DNA of 64,000 nucleotides from Luteipulveratus flavus. GTDB lineage: Bacteria > Actinomycetota > Actinomycetes > Actinomycetales > Dermatophilaceae. The notes below the pieces were generated by a model that did not search any database, was not told where the DNA came from, and saw only the letters and a program-made list of their open reading frames with translations. Shown here piece after piece: positions 25,131-32,960 of this stretch. The stretch is taken from assembly GCF_029080175.1 (NCBI RefSeq), contig NZ_JARFJC010000017.1; one strand, given 5' to 3'. Numbering within the stretch: the stretch's first letter is position 1; each line of letters starts with the position of its first letter. The translations under genes and the position numbers were made by a program.

Positions 25131-26510
25131 GTGGCCGTGATGGGACCCACCGACTCGATGTTCCTGCTCGTGGAGTCACGCGAGCACCCGATGCACGTCG
25201 GCGGGCTGCAGCTGTTCAGCCCGCCCGAGGACGCCGGCCCCGGCTGGGTCGCCGACGAGCTGCTCCCGGTGCTGCGTCCGCCGGGTCCGATCCACCCTCG
25301 CTTCCGGTTGCGGCCGGCGCTGCCCGTCGGCACGGTCGGCAACGTGCTGTGGCGCGAGGACGACGAGATCGACCTGGACCACCACGTCCGCCCCTCGGCG
25401 GTGCCGGCCCCCGGGCGGCTGCGTGAGCTGTTCGAGCTGACCTCGCGCTGGCAGGGCTCGCTGCTGGACCGGTACCGGCCGCTGTGGGAGTCCTACGTCG
25501 TCGAGGGGCTCGAAGGCGGCCGCGTCGCGGTGTTCAGCAAGGTCCACCACGCCCTGCTGGACGGGGTGTCGGCGCTGCAGCTGATGCAGCGCGCCTGCAG
25601 CCCCGACCCCGACGCGCGCGACTGCGTCCCGGCGTACGCCGCCCCGGAGACGTCCGTCGTGCCGAAGGAGAGCGGTCCGACGCCCGGCCCCCTCTCGCCG
25701 TCGACCCTCGCGCGCGGCGGGCGCGAGGTGGTCCAGGAGCTGGCGACGATCGGACCGCGGGCCTTGCAGGTCGGCTGGCGGTCCCTGCGCGACCCCGACC
25801 TCGCGACCGCCTTCGACGCGCCGCGCACGATCCTGAACGGTCGCGTCGGCGCCGCGCGCCGGTTCGTGGCGCAGACCTTCGAGCGCGACCGGTTCCGCGT
25901 GATCAGCAAGGCCGCGGACGTCTCGTTCAACGACGTGGTCCTCGCCGCCTGCTCGGGTGCGCTGCGGGCCTACCTGGACGAGCTCGGTGCCCTGCCCGAC
26001 CGTTCCCTGACCGCGATGTGCCCGGTGGACCTGCGCGACGACCTCGCCGTCGTCGGCGGCAACAGCGTCGGCGCGATCATCGCGACGCTCGCCACCGACA
26101 CCCCGGACCCGTTCGTGCGGCTGGAGACCATCCACGCCTCGACCACCGCGGCGAAGGCGACGATGCGGCAGCTGAGCCCGCTGCAGACGCTGCTGATGTC
26201 CGGCCTCAACATCGCCGGGCTCGGGCTGGCCTCCGTGCCGGGCTACCTCGACCTGTCCGGTCCGCCGTTCAACGTGGTGATCTCCAACGTCCCGGGGCCG
26301 CGCAAGCAGCTGTGGTTCAACGGCGCCCACCTCGACGGCACGTACCCCGCCTCGATCGCCTACGACGGGCTCGCCGTGAACATCACCCTCGTCACCTACG
26401 ACGACCAGGTCGACTTCGGCATCACGGCGTGCCGGCGCAGCGCACCTCACGTGCAGCGGATCATCCGCCACCTGGAGGACTCGCTCGCCGAGCTCGAGGC
26501 GGCGGTCTGA
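25131..26510 (+). CDS. Wax ester synthase / diacylglycerol O-acyltransferase (WS/DGAT)
   Basis: These enzymes esterify acyl-CoA to diacylglycerol or fatty alcohols and build storage lipid. The 459-residue product carries the catalytic HHxxxDG motif as VHHALLDGVS (His139-His140, Asp144-Gly145), PLWESYVVEGL before it, and the C-terminal NVVISNVPGPRKQLWF block. I chose GTG at 25131 because GGAGG at 25119-25123 is well placed; ATG at 25140 is possible. The gene is divergent from an HSL-type hydrolase, so synthesis and breakdown of acyl esters may be paired here. Confidence 0.92.
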   Translation: MAVMGPTDSMFLLVESREHPMHVGGLQLFSPPEDAGPGWVADELLPVLRPPGPIHPRFRLRPALPVGTVGNVLWREDDEIDLDHHVRPSAVPAPGRLRELFELTSRWQGSLLDRYRPLWESYVVEGLEGGRVAVFSKVHHALLDGVSALQLMQRACSPDPDARDCVPAYAAPETSVVPKESGPTPGPLSPSTLARGGREVVQELATIGPRALQVGWRSLRDPDLATAFDAPRTILNGRVGAARRFVAQTFERDRFRVISKAADVSFNDVVLAACSGALRAYLDELGALPDRSLTAMCPVDLRDDLAVVGGNSVGAIIATLATDTPDPFVRLETIHASTTAAKATMRQLSPLQTLLMSGLNIAGLGLASVPGYLDLSGPPFNVVISNVPGPRKQLWFNGAHLDGTYPASIAYDGLAVNITLVTYDDQVDFGITACRRSAPHVQRIIRHLEDSLAELEAAV

Positions 26511-26533
26511 CCGGGGGCACCTCGCATAACGAC

Positions 26534-26560
26534 GTGACGGACTGCCCGGGGGTCCGTCAC
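26534..26560 (+). promoter_or_regulatory. Perfect inverted repeat just upstream of the ABC-F gene
   Basis: GTGACGGAC (26534-26542) and GTCCGTCAC (26552-26560) form a 9-bp stem with a nine-base loop. It ends 11 bases before the ABC-F start codon and begins 23 bases after the WS/DGAT stop. It could be a weak terminator, an operator, or a leader hairpin covering the ribosome binding site; ABC-F genes are often controlled by attenuation. Confidence 0.45.
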
Positions 26561-26571
26561 ACTCGACGGCT

Positions 26572-28263
26572 GTGGGACACGTCGACGTCAACAGCATCAG
26601 CTACTCCCTGCCGGACGGGCGGCCGCTCCTCGGGGACGTGAGCCTGCGGGTCGGAGAGGGCGCCAAGGTCGCGCTGGTCGGGCCGAACGGCACGGGCAAG
26701 ACGACGCTCCTGCGGATCATCTCCGGTGACCTCGACGCGCACGACGGAGCCATCACCCGCAGCGGCGGCCTCGGCGTGATGCCGCAGTTCATCGGGAAGG
26801 TCGGCCGGGACGGGCAGCAGGTCACCGTCCGGGACCTGCTGGTCAGCGTCGCCCCGGCGCCCATCCGCACGGCGGCCGAGGCCGTCGACGCCTCCGAGCA
26901 GGCGATCATGGAGCGCGACGACGAGCCCGCGCAGATGGCGTACGCGCAGGCGCTCGCGGACTGGGCCGACGTGGACGGGTACGAGTGGGAGACCCTCTGG
27001 GACGTCTGCACCGTGGCCGCGCTCGGGGCGCCGTACGACAAGGCGCAGTGGCGCGACGTCAACACCCTCTCCGGCGGCGAGCAGAAACGGGTCGTGCTGG
27101 AGGCGCTGCTGCGCGGGCCCGAGGAGGTCCTGCTGCTGGACGAGCCGGACAACTACCTCGACGTGCCGACCAAGCGCTGGCTCGAGGAGCAGCTGCGGAC
27201 CTCGCCGAAGACCGTCCTGCTGGTCAGCCACGACCGGGAGCTGCTGGACCAGGTCGCCACCCGCATCGCGACCCTGGAGCCGACGGCCGCCGGCAGCATC
27301 GCCTGGGTGCACCCGGGCCGGTTCGCGACCTACCACGAGGCCCGGGCGGACCGGCACGCGCGGCTGGAGGAGATGCGCCGCCGCTGGGACGAGGAGCACG
27401 CCAAGCTCAAGGCGCTCGTGCAGATGTACAAGACGAAGGCCGCCTACAACGACGGGCTCGCCTCGCGGTACCAGGCGGCCAAGACGCGGCTGGCGAAGTT
27501 CGAGGAGGCCGGTCCGCCCGAGGCGACGCCGTACGAGCAGAACGTCACGATGCGGCTCAAGGGCGGCCGGACGGCCAAGCGCGCGGTCGTCGTCGACCGG
27601 CTGGAGCTCACCGGTCTGATGAAGCCGTTCGACCTGGAGGTCTGGTACGGCGAACGCGTGGCCGTCCTCGGCTCGAACGGCTCCGGCAAGAGCCACTTCC
27701 TGCGACTCCTGGCCGCCGGCGGGTCCGACCCGGAGCCCGAGCACCGACCGGTGGGCGACGTACGGCCCGAGCCGGTGGTCCACCAGGGAGTGGCCCGGCT
27801 GGGGTCGCGGGTGCGGCCGGGCTGGTTCGCCCAGACCCATCAGCACCCGTCGCTGGTCGGGCGCACGCTGCTGGAGATCCTGCACCGCGGCGACGATCAC
27901 CGGCAGGGCATGCCGCGCGACCTGGCCGCCCGGGCGCTGGACCGGTACGAGCTCGCCCACGCGGCCGAGCAGACGTTCGGCTCGTTGTCGGGCGGTCAGC
28001 AGGCGCGCTTCCAGATCCTGCTGCTGGAGCTGAGCGGGGCGACGATGCTGCTGCTGGACGAGCCGACCGACAACCTGGACCTGCACTCGGCGGAGGCGCT
28101 GGAGGAGGGGCTGGAGGCCTTCGAGGGCACCGTCGTCGCCGTCACGCACGACCGCTGGTTCTCCCGTGGCTTCGACCGGTTCCTGGTCTTCGGCGCCGAC
28201 GGCCGGGTGTACGAGTCGGCCGAACCGGTCTGGGACGAGGGGCGCGTCCTGCGGGCCCGCTGA
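26572..28263 (+). CDS. ABC-F family ATPase
   Basis: The 563-residue protein has two ABC domains and no membrane segments. Domain 1: Walker A GPNGTGKTT, signature LSGGEQK, Walker B LLLDEPDNYLD. Domain 2: Walker A GSNGSGKSH, signature LSGGQQA, Walker B LLLDEPTDNLD. A charged linker (ARLEEMRRRWDEEHAKLKAL) joins them as in ABC-F proteins, which act on ribosomes as translation factors or antibiotic-protection factors. Which role applies here cannot be read from the sequence. The start is GTG; a perfect inverted repeat lies just before it. Confidence 0.9.
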   Translation: MGHVDVNSISYSLPDGRPLLGDVSLRVGEGAKVALVGPNGTGKTTLLRIISGDLDAHDGAITRSGGLGVMPQFIGKVGRDGQQVTVRDLLVSVAPAPIRTAAEAVDASEQAIMERDDEPAQMAYAQALADWADVDGYEWETLWDVCTVAALGAPYDKAQWRDVNTLSGGEQKRVVLEALLRGPEEVLLLDEPDNYLDVPTKRWLEEQLRTSPKTVLLVSHDRELLDQVATRIATLEPTAAGSIAWVHPGRFATYHEARADRHARLEEMRRRWDEEHAKLKALVQMYKTKAAYNDGLASRYQAAKTRLAKFEEAGPPEATPYEQNVTMRLKGGRTAKRAVVVDRLELTGLMKPFDLEVWYGERVAVLGSNGSGKSHFLRLLAAGGSDPEPEHRPVGDVRPEPVVHQGVARLGSRVRPGWFAQTHQHPSLVGRTLLEILHRGDDHRQGMPRDLAARALDRYELAHAAEQTFGSLSGGQQARFQILLLELSGATMLLLDEPTDNLDLHSAEALEEGLEAFEGTVVAVTHDRWFSRGFDRFLVFGADGRVYESAEPVWDEGRVLRAR

Positions 28264-28283
28264 CGGCCAGGATCATCCCGTCT

Positions 28284-28299
28284 GCATGCACATGCATGC
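28284..28299 (+). promoter_or_regulatory. Palindromic operator of the toxin-antitoxin pair
   Basis: GCATGCA-CA-TGCATGC is a perfect 7-bp inverted repeat with a two-base spacer. It ends 12 bases before the antitoxin ATG. No Shine-Dalgarno is visible in that gap, so the transcript may be leaderless with the repeat lying over the promoter. A ribbon-helix-helix antitoxin would be expected to bind such a site and repress the operon. Confidence 0.7.
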
Positions 28300-28311
28300 T
28301 ACCGTTGGCGT

Positions 28312-28569
28312 ATGGCGACGAACATCCAGGTCCGCTCGGTCGATGACGATCTCGCTGAGGCGGCCAAGCGGCGTGCGACCGAGACGCATCGCAGCCTGTC
28401 GGCGTACGTCCGGGACCTGATCGAGCGCGACGTCGCACAGCACGGCGCGCGCGCGAGGATGCAGGGCGTGCTCGATGAGATCCGCGCCGACGTGGTGCGG
28501 CCGCAGGCGACCCGCGCCCAGGTGCTCGAGGCGTTGGAGCAGGCTCGACGCGAGATGTACTCCGCGTGA
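28312..28569 (+). CDS. FitA/VapB-type antitoxin (ribbon-helix-helix)
   Basis: The 85-residue protein begins MATNIQVRSVDDDLAEAAKR, where NIQVRSV is the DNA-binding beta strand and the RSLSAYVRDLIER helix follows, the FitA-like RHH pattern. The C-terminal half is helical and charged and should wrap around the toxin. It precedes and overlaps the PIN toxin gene by four bases (GTGA), the usual antitoxin-first order. Confidence 0.88.
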   Translation: MATNIQVRSVDDDLAEAAKRRATETHRSLSAYVRDLIERDVAQHGARARMQGVLDEIRADVVRPQATRAQVLEALEQARREMYSA

Positions 28570-28946
28570 TCGTGCTGGACGCCTCAGCCTGGGTCGATGT
28601 GGTCGCCGGCGGCTCCCGAGGCAGCGTCCTCGAGAGCGAGGACATCACGGTGCCGCCGCACTTCGACGTCGAAGTGATCGGATCGATCCGGGCGCTGCAC
28701 CAGCGGCGCGTGCTGACCGATGACGCAGCCGATCGGGCCGTCGACCGCCACCTGCGCGCACCGTTCGTCCGGTCGTTCGAGCCGGCCGACGCTCGCGCAG
28801 CGTGGACGCTGCGCGAGGCCATGTCCTACCGCGACGCCTGGTACGTCGCACTGGCGCAGCGGCTCGAGGCCGTCTGGGTCACAGCCGACCTGCGCGCAGC
28901 CCGCGTCGCCGGACGACACGTCCGCGTACACGTCGTGGCGGACTGA
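28566..28946 (+). CDS. vapC: VapC-type PIN-domain toxin
   Basis: The 126-residue protein (GTG start) is a PIN-domain ribonuclease. The acidic metal ligands are visible: Asp5 in VLDASAW, Glu36 in FDVEVIGS, Asp in YRDAWYVALAQRL and Asp in WVTADLR. VapC toxins typically cleave tRNA or rRNA when the antitoxin is lost; the target here is unknown. All active-site residues are intact, so the toxin is probably functional. Confidence 0.92.
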   Translation: MIVLDASAWVDVVAGGSRGSVLESEDITVPPHFDVEVIGSIRALHQRRVLTDDAADRAVDRHLRAPFVRSFEPADARAAWTLREAMSYRDAWYVALAQRLEAVWVTADLRAARVAGRHVRVHVVAD

Positions 28947-29031
28947 TCGACCGCGCGAACCACCTGAGGAGGCGGCCGGACCGGTCCGCGCAAGAGGGCG
29001 ACATCCAGGGCATGCGCGCCGCGGTGGGCGG

Positions 29032-29598
29032 TCACGCCGTCGGTGGAGGGTCGACCGGCAGCAGGCAGGTGTACGCCGCGACCCGGCGGGCGCCCGGTGT
29101 GCCCGCACCCGCTCGCCGGTAGCGGTCCAGCACCTCGGCCAGCTCGGCGGACAGCGCGGTGAGCTGCTCGGTGGTGACGAGCACGGCGTGGTCGTCCAGA
29201 CCGCAGTGCTGACGCCAGGTCGTGGGCCAGCGGCCGCGCTCGCCGACCCACGCGTCGGCCCGTACGGCGAAGTGCTGGACGTAGTCGCGCGCCAGCCAGT
29301 CGGCGGCCGCCTCGTCGTCGGCGTCCAGGGCCAGGTCCGGATCGCCCGCGTCGGGCAGCTCCGGCTCGGCCGCGGCGGCCCAGACACGGCGCCGGCCCGT
29401 GCCGGTCCCGGTGTCGGTGACCAGGCCGACCTCCTCGAGCTTGCGCAGGTGGTAGGACGTCGCTCCCGTGTGGGTCTCGAGCGCGGCAGCGAGCTCGGTG
29501 GCGGTGGCCGGACCGTGCACGCGCAGGTGCCCGAGCACCCGGGACCGGACCGGGTGGGCGAGGACGCGCAGGGCGGGACGAGTGGTCGGACGGGCCAT
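29032..29598 (-). CDS. ArsR-type winged helix regulator
   Basis: The 188-residue protein starts MARPTTRPALRVLAHPVRSR and has a winged helix-turn-helix (TATELAAALETHTGATSYHL, RKLEEVGLVTDTG) in its first 80 residues. The C-terminal part has Asp/Ala-rich and aromatic helices of unknown ligand specificity, without the metal-binding cysteines of ArsR or SmtB. It lies downstream of a palindrome (29604-29620) only five bases from its ATG, suggesting autoregulation. Confidence 0.82.
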   Translation of the reverse strand: MARPTTRPALRVLAHPVRSRVLGHLRVHGPATATELAAALETHTGATSYHLRKLEEVGLVTDTGTGTGRRRVWAAAAEPELPDAGDPDLALDADDEAAADWLARDYVQHFAVRADAWVGERGRWPTTWRQHCGLDDHAVLVTTEQLTALSAELAEVLDRYRRAGAGTPGARRVAAYTCLLPVDPPPTA

Positions 29599-29603
29599 GT
29601 GGA

Positions 29604-29636
29604 TGCACAATAGTTGTGCACACTCACGCTGCACAA
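29604..29636 (-). promoter_or_regulatory. Operator-like repeats upstream of the ArsR-type gene
   Basis: TGCACAA-TAG-TTGTGCA (29604-29620) is a perfect 7-bp inverted repeat, and a third TGCACAA half-site follows at 29630-29636. The palindrome begins five bases outside the start codon of the regulator on the minus strand, so binding would block its own transcription or a leaderless start. Confidence 0.65.
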
Positions 29637-29694
29637 CGGGCACGCGGGTCGGTCGGAGGGCCGAGATTCGCTTGCGGCGACTGGGATGTCCGCC

Positions 29695-29727
29695 GATTTG
29701 GAGGGGTACGCGCGGGCCCGGTAATCT
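29695..29727 (+). promoter_or_regulatory. Predicted rplM-rpsI promoter (GATTTGG-N20-TAATCT)
   Basis: GATTTGG at 29695-29701 is followed after 20 bases by TAATCT at 29722-29727, the best -10 of the three ribosomal promoters with this layout. Transcription would start near 29734. The about 64-base leader holds a CGCGCG-TTCGT-CGCGCG hairpin (29745-29761), a possible ribosomal-protein leader element. Confidence 0.75.
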
Positions 29728-29797
29728 TGATCTCTGCTGCAGTACGCGCGTTCGTCGCGCGGCGCAGCTCCCGGATACTCAAACGAAGGCTACGACT

Positions 29798-30247
29798 GTG
29801 CGTACGTTCACCCCGAAGCCGGCAGAGGTCAGCAAGGACCGCGCCTGGCACATCATTGACGCCACCGACGTCGTCCTCGGCCGGCTCGCGAGCCAGGTCG
29901 CCATCCTGCTGCGGGGCAAGCACAAGACGACCTTCGCCCCGCACGTCGACACCGGTGACTTCGTCATCATCATCAACGCCGACAAGGTCGCCCTGACCGG
30001 CGCCAAGCTGCAGAAGAAGGTCGCCTACCGCCACTCCGGCTTCCCGGGCGGCCTCAAGGCGACCTCGTACACCGAGCTCATGGCCAAGGACCCGGCCAAG
30101 GCTGTCGAGAAGGCCGTGCGCGGCATGATCCCGCACAACTCCCTCGGCCGTCAGCAGATGAGCAAGCTGAAGGTCTACGCCGGCGCCGAGCACCCGCACG
30201 GTGCGCAGCAGCCGAAGCCCTTCACCATCGACCAGGTCGCGCAGTAA
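29798..30247 (+). CDS. rplM: 50S ribosomal protein L13
   Basis: L13 is an early 50S assembly protein. The 149-residue product starts (GTG) MRTFTPKPAEVSKDRAWHII and has DATDVVLGRLASQVAILLRG and RGMIPHNSLGRQQMSKLKVY. CGAAGG lies eight bases before the start. The open frame upstream is a shadow of the ArsR-type gene. rpsI follows after 36 bases. Confidence 0.97.
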   Translation: MRTFTPKPAEVSKDRAWHIIDATDVVLGRLASQVAILLRGKHKTTFAPHVDTGDFVIIINADKVALTGAKLQKKVAYRHSGFPGGLKATSYTELMAKDPAKAVEKAVRGMIPHNSLGRQQMSKLKVYAGAEHPHGAQQPKPFTIDQVAQ

Positions 30248-30283
30248 TAGCCGCGGCGACTGCCAGGAATACAAGGAGAACCC

Positions 30284-30790
30284 GTGGCTGACCAGACCCA
30301 GACCGAGGCCCTCGAGACCGAGGAGCCCCAGCTGACCGAGTACACCAGCGAGAGCGCCGCCGCTCCCGCCGAGGGCGAGGAGGTGCGTCGCCCGAGCGCG
30401 TCCGCGCCGAGCGCCGGCACCGGGCGCCGCAAGCAGGCCATCGCCCGCGTGCGCATCGTCCCCGGCAGCGGTGAGTGGAAGATCAACGGCCGCTCGCTGG
30501 ACGAGTACTTCCCGAACAAGGTCCACCAGCAGATCGTCAACGAGCCGCTGAAGGTCCTGGAGCTCGACGGCGCGTACGACGTCCTCGTGCGCGTGCACGG
30601 CGGTGGCCCCTCCGGCCAGGCCGGTGCCGTCCGCCTGGGTGTCGCGCGTTCGCTGAACGACGTCGACCCCGAGCTCAACCGCCCGGCCCTGAAGAAGGCC
30701 GGCTTCCTGACCCGCGACGCCCGCGTCCCGGAGCGCAAGAAGGCCGGTCTCAAGAAGGCCCGCAAGGCGCCGCAGTACAGCAAGCGCTGA
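30284..30790 (+). CDS. rpsI: 30S ribosomal protein S9 with acidic N-terminal extension
   Basis: S9 (168 residues) reaches the P-site tRNA with its C-terminal KAPQYSKR tail. The core starts near residue 45 (GRRKQAIARVRIVPGSG). The preceding segment is Glu/Ala/Ser-rich and probably disordered, as in many actinobacterial S9 proteins. The start is GTG with AAGGAG upstream. A hairpin follows the stop. Confidence 0.97.
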   Translation: MADQTQTEALETEEPQLTEYTSESAAAPAEGEEVRRPSASAPSAGTGRRKQAIARVRIVPGSGEWKINGRSLDEYFPNKVHQQIVNEPLKVLELDGAYDVLVRVHGGGPSGQAGAVRLGVARSLNDVDPELNRPALKKAGFLTRDARVPERKKAGLKKARKAPQYSKR

Positions 30791-30826
30791 TCGAGGACGT
30801 CTCGTCCGCAGCGTGACGTTCGTGAG

Positions 30827-30867
30827 CACCCCGGGCGCCCTTGCCACGTGCAAGGGTGCTCGGGGTG
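30827..30867 (+). terminator. Terminator after rpsI
   Basis: CACCCCGGGCGCCCTTGC pairs with GCAAGGGTGCTCGGGGTG around CACGT. Of 18 pairs, two would be G-U in RNA. It lies 36 bases after rpsI, and glmM begins 26 bases further on. Confidence 0.75.
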
Positions 30868-30893
30868 TCTCTGTGTGAGAGGAGTTGACGCCC

Positions 30894-32240
30894 ATGGGGC
30901 GGATGTTCGGGACCGACGGCGTACGCGGCGTCGCCAATGTCGACATCACGGCCGAGACGGCCCTCGACCTGGCGATCGCGGCGGCGCACGTCCTCGGTGA
31001 GCAGGGCGAGTTCCGCGGCCACCGGCCCAAGGCCGTGGTGGGTCGCGATCCGCGCGCGTCCGGGGAGTTCCTCTCGGCCGCGACGGTGGCCGGCCTGGCC
31101 TCGGCCGGGGTCGACGTGCACGACGCGGGCGTCCTGCCGACGCCGGCGATCGCGTACCTGACGGCGCACACCGGCGCCGACCTCGGCGTGATGATCTCCG
31201 CCTCGCACAACCCGATGCCCGACAACGGCATCAAGTTCTTCTCCCGCGGCGGGCACAAGCTGCCCGATGCGGTCGAGGACGCGATCGAGACGCGCCTGCG
31301 CGAGGAGTGGGAGCGTCCCACCGGCGCGCGCGTCGGCCGGATCCGGACGTACGACGACGGTGGCCGCGACTACGTCGAGCACCTCATCGCCGCGCTGCCG
31401 CACTCGCTGGAGGGCCTGCACGTGGTCGTCGACGCCGCGCACGGCGCGGCGAGTGTGGTCGGCCCCCAGGTCTTCGAAGCCGCTGGTGCGAGGGTGACCG
31501 TCATCGGCGCCGAGCCGGACGGGCTGAACATCAACGACGGCCACGGCTCGACGCACCTGGAGCCGCTGCAGGAGGCCGTCCTGGCGCACCGCGCCGACCT
31601 CGGCGTCGCCCTCGACGGGGACGCCGACCGCTGCCTGGCGATCGACGCCTCCGGCCAGGTCGTCGACGGCGACCAGATCATGGCCGTCCTCGCGCTCGAC
31701 CTCAAGGAGCGCGGCGTGCTCGCCCACGACACGCTGGTCGCGACGGTCATGAGCAACCTCGGCATGATCCAGGCGATGGAGCGCGAGGGCGTCTCCGTCC
31801 TGCAGACCGGTGTCGGCGACCGCTACGTCCTGGAGGCCATGCGCAAGGGCGGCTTCTCCCTCGGCGGTGAGCAGTCCGGCCACGTCATCATGCTCGATCA
31901 CGGCACCACCGGCGACGGTGTGCTCACCGGCCTCGTGCTCGCGGCCCGGGTGGCCGCGACCGGCAAGCCGCTGGCCGACCTCGCCGCGGTGATGACGCAC
32001 CTGCCCCAGACGATGATCAACGTCGACGGCGTCGACAAGCATGCCGTTGACACGCACGCGGTCGTCCAGGCCGCCGTCCTGCAGGCGCAGACGACACTCG
32101 CGGGCATCGGCCGGGTGCTGCTGCGCAAGTCGGGCACCGAGCCGCTGGTACGCGTGATGGTCGAGGCCGACACGGCCGAGCGCGCGCACGAGGTGGCCGA
32201 GCAGCTGGCGTCCGTGGTCCGCCGCGAGCTGGCTCTTTGA
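30894..32240 (+). CDS. glmM: Phosphoglucosamine mutase
   Basis: GlmM converts glucosamine-6-phosphate to glucosamine-1-phosphate for peptidoglycan precursor synthesis. The 448-residue product starts MGRMFGTDGVRGVANVDIT. The phosphoserine loop is ISASHNPMPDNGIKFF, the magnesium loop is ALDGDADRC, and the phosphate-binding loop near the end is RKSGTEPLVRVMVE. GAGAGGAG at 30877-30884 fits ATG 30894. Its place after rplM-rpsI is conserved in actinobacteria. Confidence 0.97.
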   Translation: MGRMFGTDGVRGVANVDITAETALDLAIAAAHVLGEQGEFRGHRPKAVVGRDPRASGEFLSAATVAGLASAGVDVHDAGVLPTPAIAYLTAHTGADLGVMISASHNPMPDNGIKFFSRGGHKLPDAVEDAIETRLREEWERPTGARVGRIRTYDDGGRDYVEHLIAALPHSLEGLHVVVDAAHGAASVVGPQVFEAAGARVTVIGAEPDGLNINDGHGSTHLEPLQEAVLAHRADLGVALDGDADRCLAIDASGQVVDGDQIMAVLALDLKERGVLAHDTLVATVMSNLGMIQAMEREGVSVLQTGVGDRYVLEAMRKGGFSLGGEQSGHVIMLDHGTTGDGVLTGLVLAARVAATGKPLADLAAVMTHLPQTMINVDGVDKHAVDTHAVVQAAVLQAQTTLAGIGRVLLRKSGTEPLVRVMVEADTAERAHEVAEQLASVVRRELAL

Positions 32241-32247
32241 CCTCACG

Positions 32248-32296
32248 ACGACGAAGGGCCCGTCAGCAGCACTGCTGCTGACGGGCCCTTCGTCGT
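32248..32296 (+). terminator. Bidirectional terminator between glmM and the flavin reductase
   Basis: A perfect 23-bp stem (arms 32248-32270 and 32274-32296) with an ACT loop lies seven bases after glmM and 13 bases before the stop of the convergent reductase gene. The core of the arm is GAAGGGCCCGTCAGCAGC. It should terminate both transcripts. Confidence 0.9.
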
Positions 32297-32309
32297 GAGT
32301 GACTCGAGG

Positions 32310-32864
32310 TCAGGCGGCGGCGGTCTCCCGCGCCTGCTGCGTCAGGGTCTCCAGCGTCCGGGTGACGGCCTCGACGACGTCGGCCTGCTCCTCCGGGTGG
32401 CCCGAGCCGGTCCACTCGGTGACCTTGAAGGATCCGGCGGGCTCCTCGTGCGGCTTCGCGCCGGCGATCTTGACCGACTTCAGCGAGTCCTGGTGGGCCC
32501 ACACGCCGCCGAACTGACCGAAGGCCGCACCGAGCGCGGCGGCCGGCTTACCGGTGATCGAGCCCTGACCGTACGGGCGGGAGGCCCAGTCGATGGCGTT
32601 CTTCAGGACGGCGGGGAGGCCGCCGTTGTACTCGGGCGTGACGAGCAGCAGCGCGTCCGCGGCGGCGACCTGCTCGCGCAGGCGCTCGGCGGCGGCGGGC
32701 GCGTCCGCGCCGTCGATGTCCTCGTTGTAGAACGGGACCTCGCCGAGCCCCTCGGCGATCCGGACCTCGGTGCCCTCCGGGGCGAGGCGCTGCGCCAGCT
32801 CGGCGATCTTGCGGTTGGTGGAGTCAGCGCGCAGGCTGCCGACGAGGGCGAGGACGACGGTCAT
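32310..32864 (-). CDS. NADPH-dependent FMN reductase (flavodoxin fold)
   Basis: The 184-residue product has a flavodoxin-like fold with GSLRADSTNRK as the phosphate-binding loop for FMN and TPEYNGGLPAVLKNAIDW as the conserved family motif; a chromate/quinone or azo reductase role is possible. I chose ATG at 32864 because the family starts there. The gene is divergent from a TetR gene, and a perfect palindrome (32908-32927) lies between them, so TetR probably controls it. Confidence 0.92.
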   Translation of the reverse strand: MTVVLALVGSLRADSTNRKIAELAQRLAPEGTEVRIAEGLGEVPFYNEDIDGADAPAAAERLREQVAAADALLLVTPEYNGGLPAVLKNAIDWASRPYGQGSITGKPAAALGAAFGQFGGVWAHQDSLKSVKIAGAKPHEEPAGSFKVTEWTGSGHPEEQADVVEAVTRTLETLTQQARETAAA

Positions 32865-32907
32865 GAGAGGGTGCCTTTCGTGTGCCGTACGGGGGTACAT
32901 TCGATCT

Positions 32908-32927
32908 AAACGGACTGTAGTCCGTTT
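32908..32927 (+). promoter_or_regulatory. TetR operator between the divergent reductase and TetR genes
   Basis: AAACGGACT-GT-AGTCCGTTT is a perfect 9-bp inverted repeat with a two-base spacer. It lies 44 bases upstream of the reductase start and 34 bases upstream of the TetR start. Length and symmetry are typical for a TetR dimer site acting on both genes. Confidence 0.8.
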
Positions 32928-32960
32928 TGTTCCGTCCATGTCGAGCTCGCGGGGTGTTCT

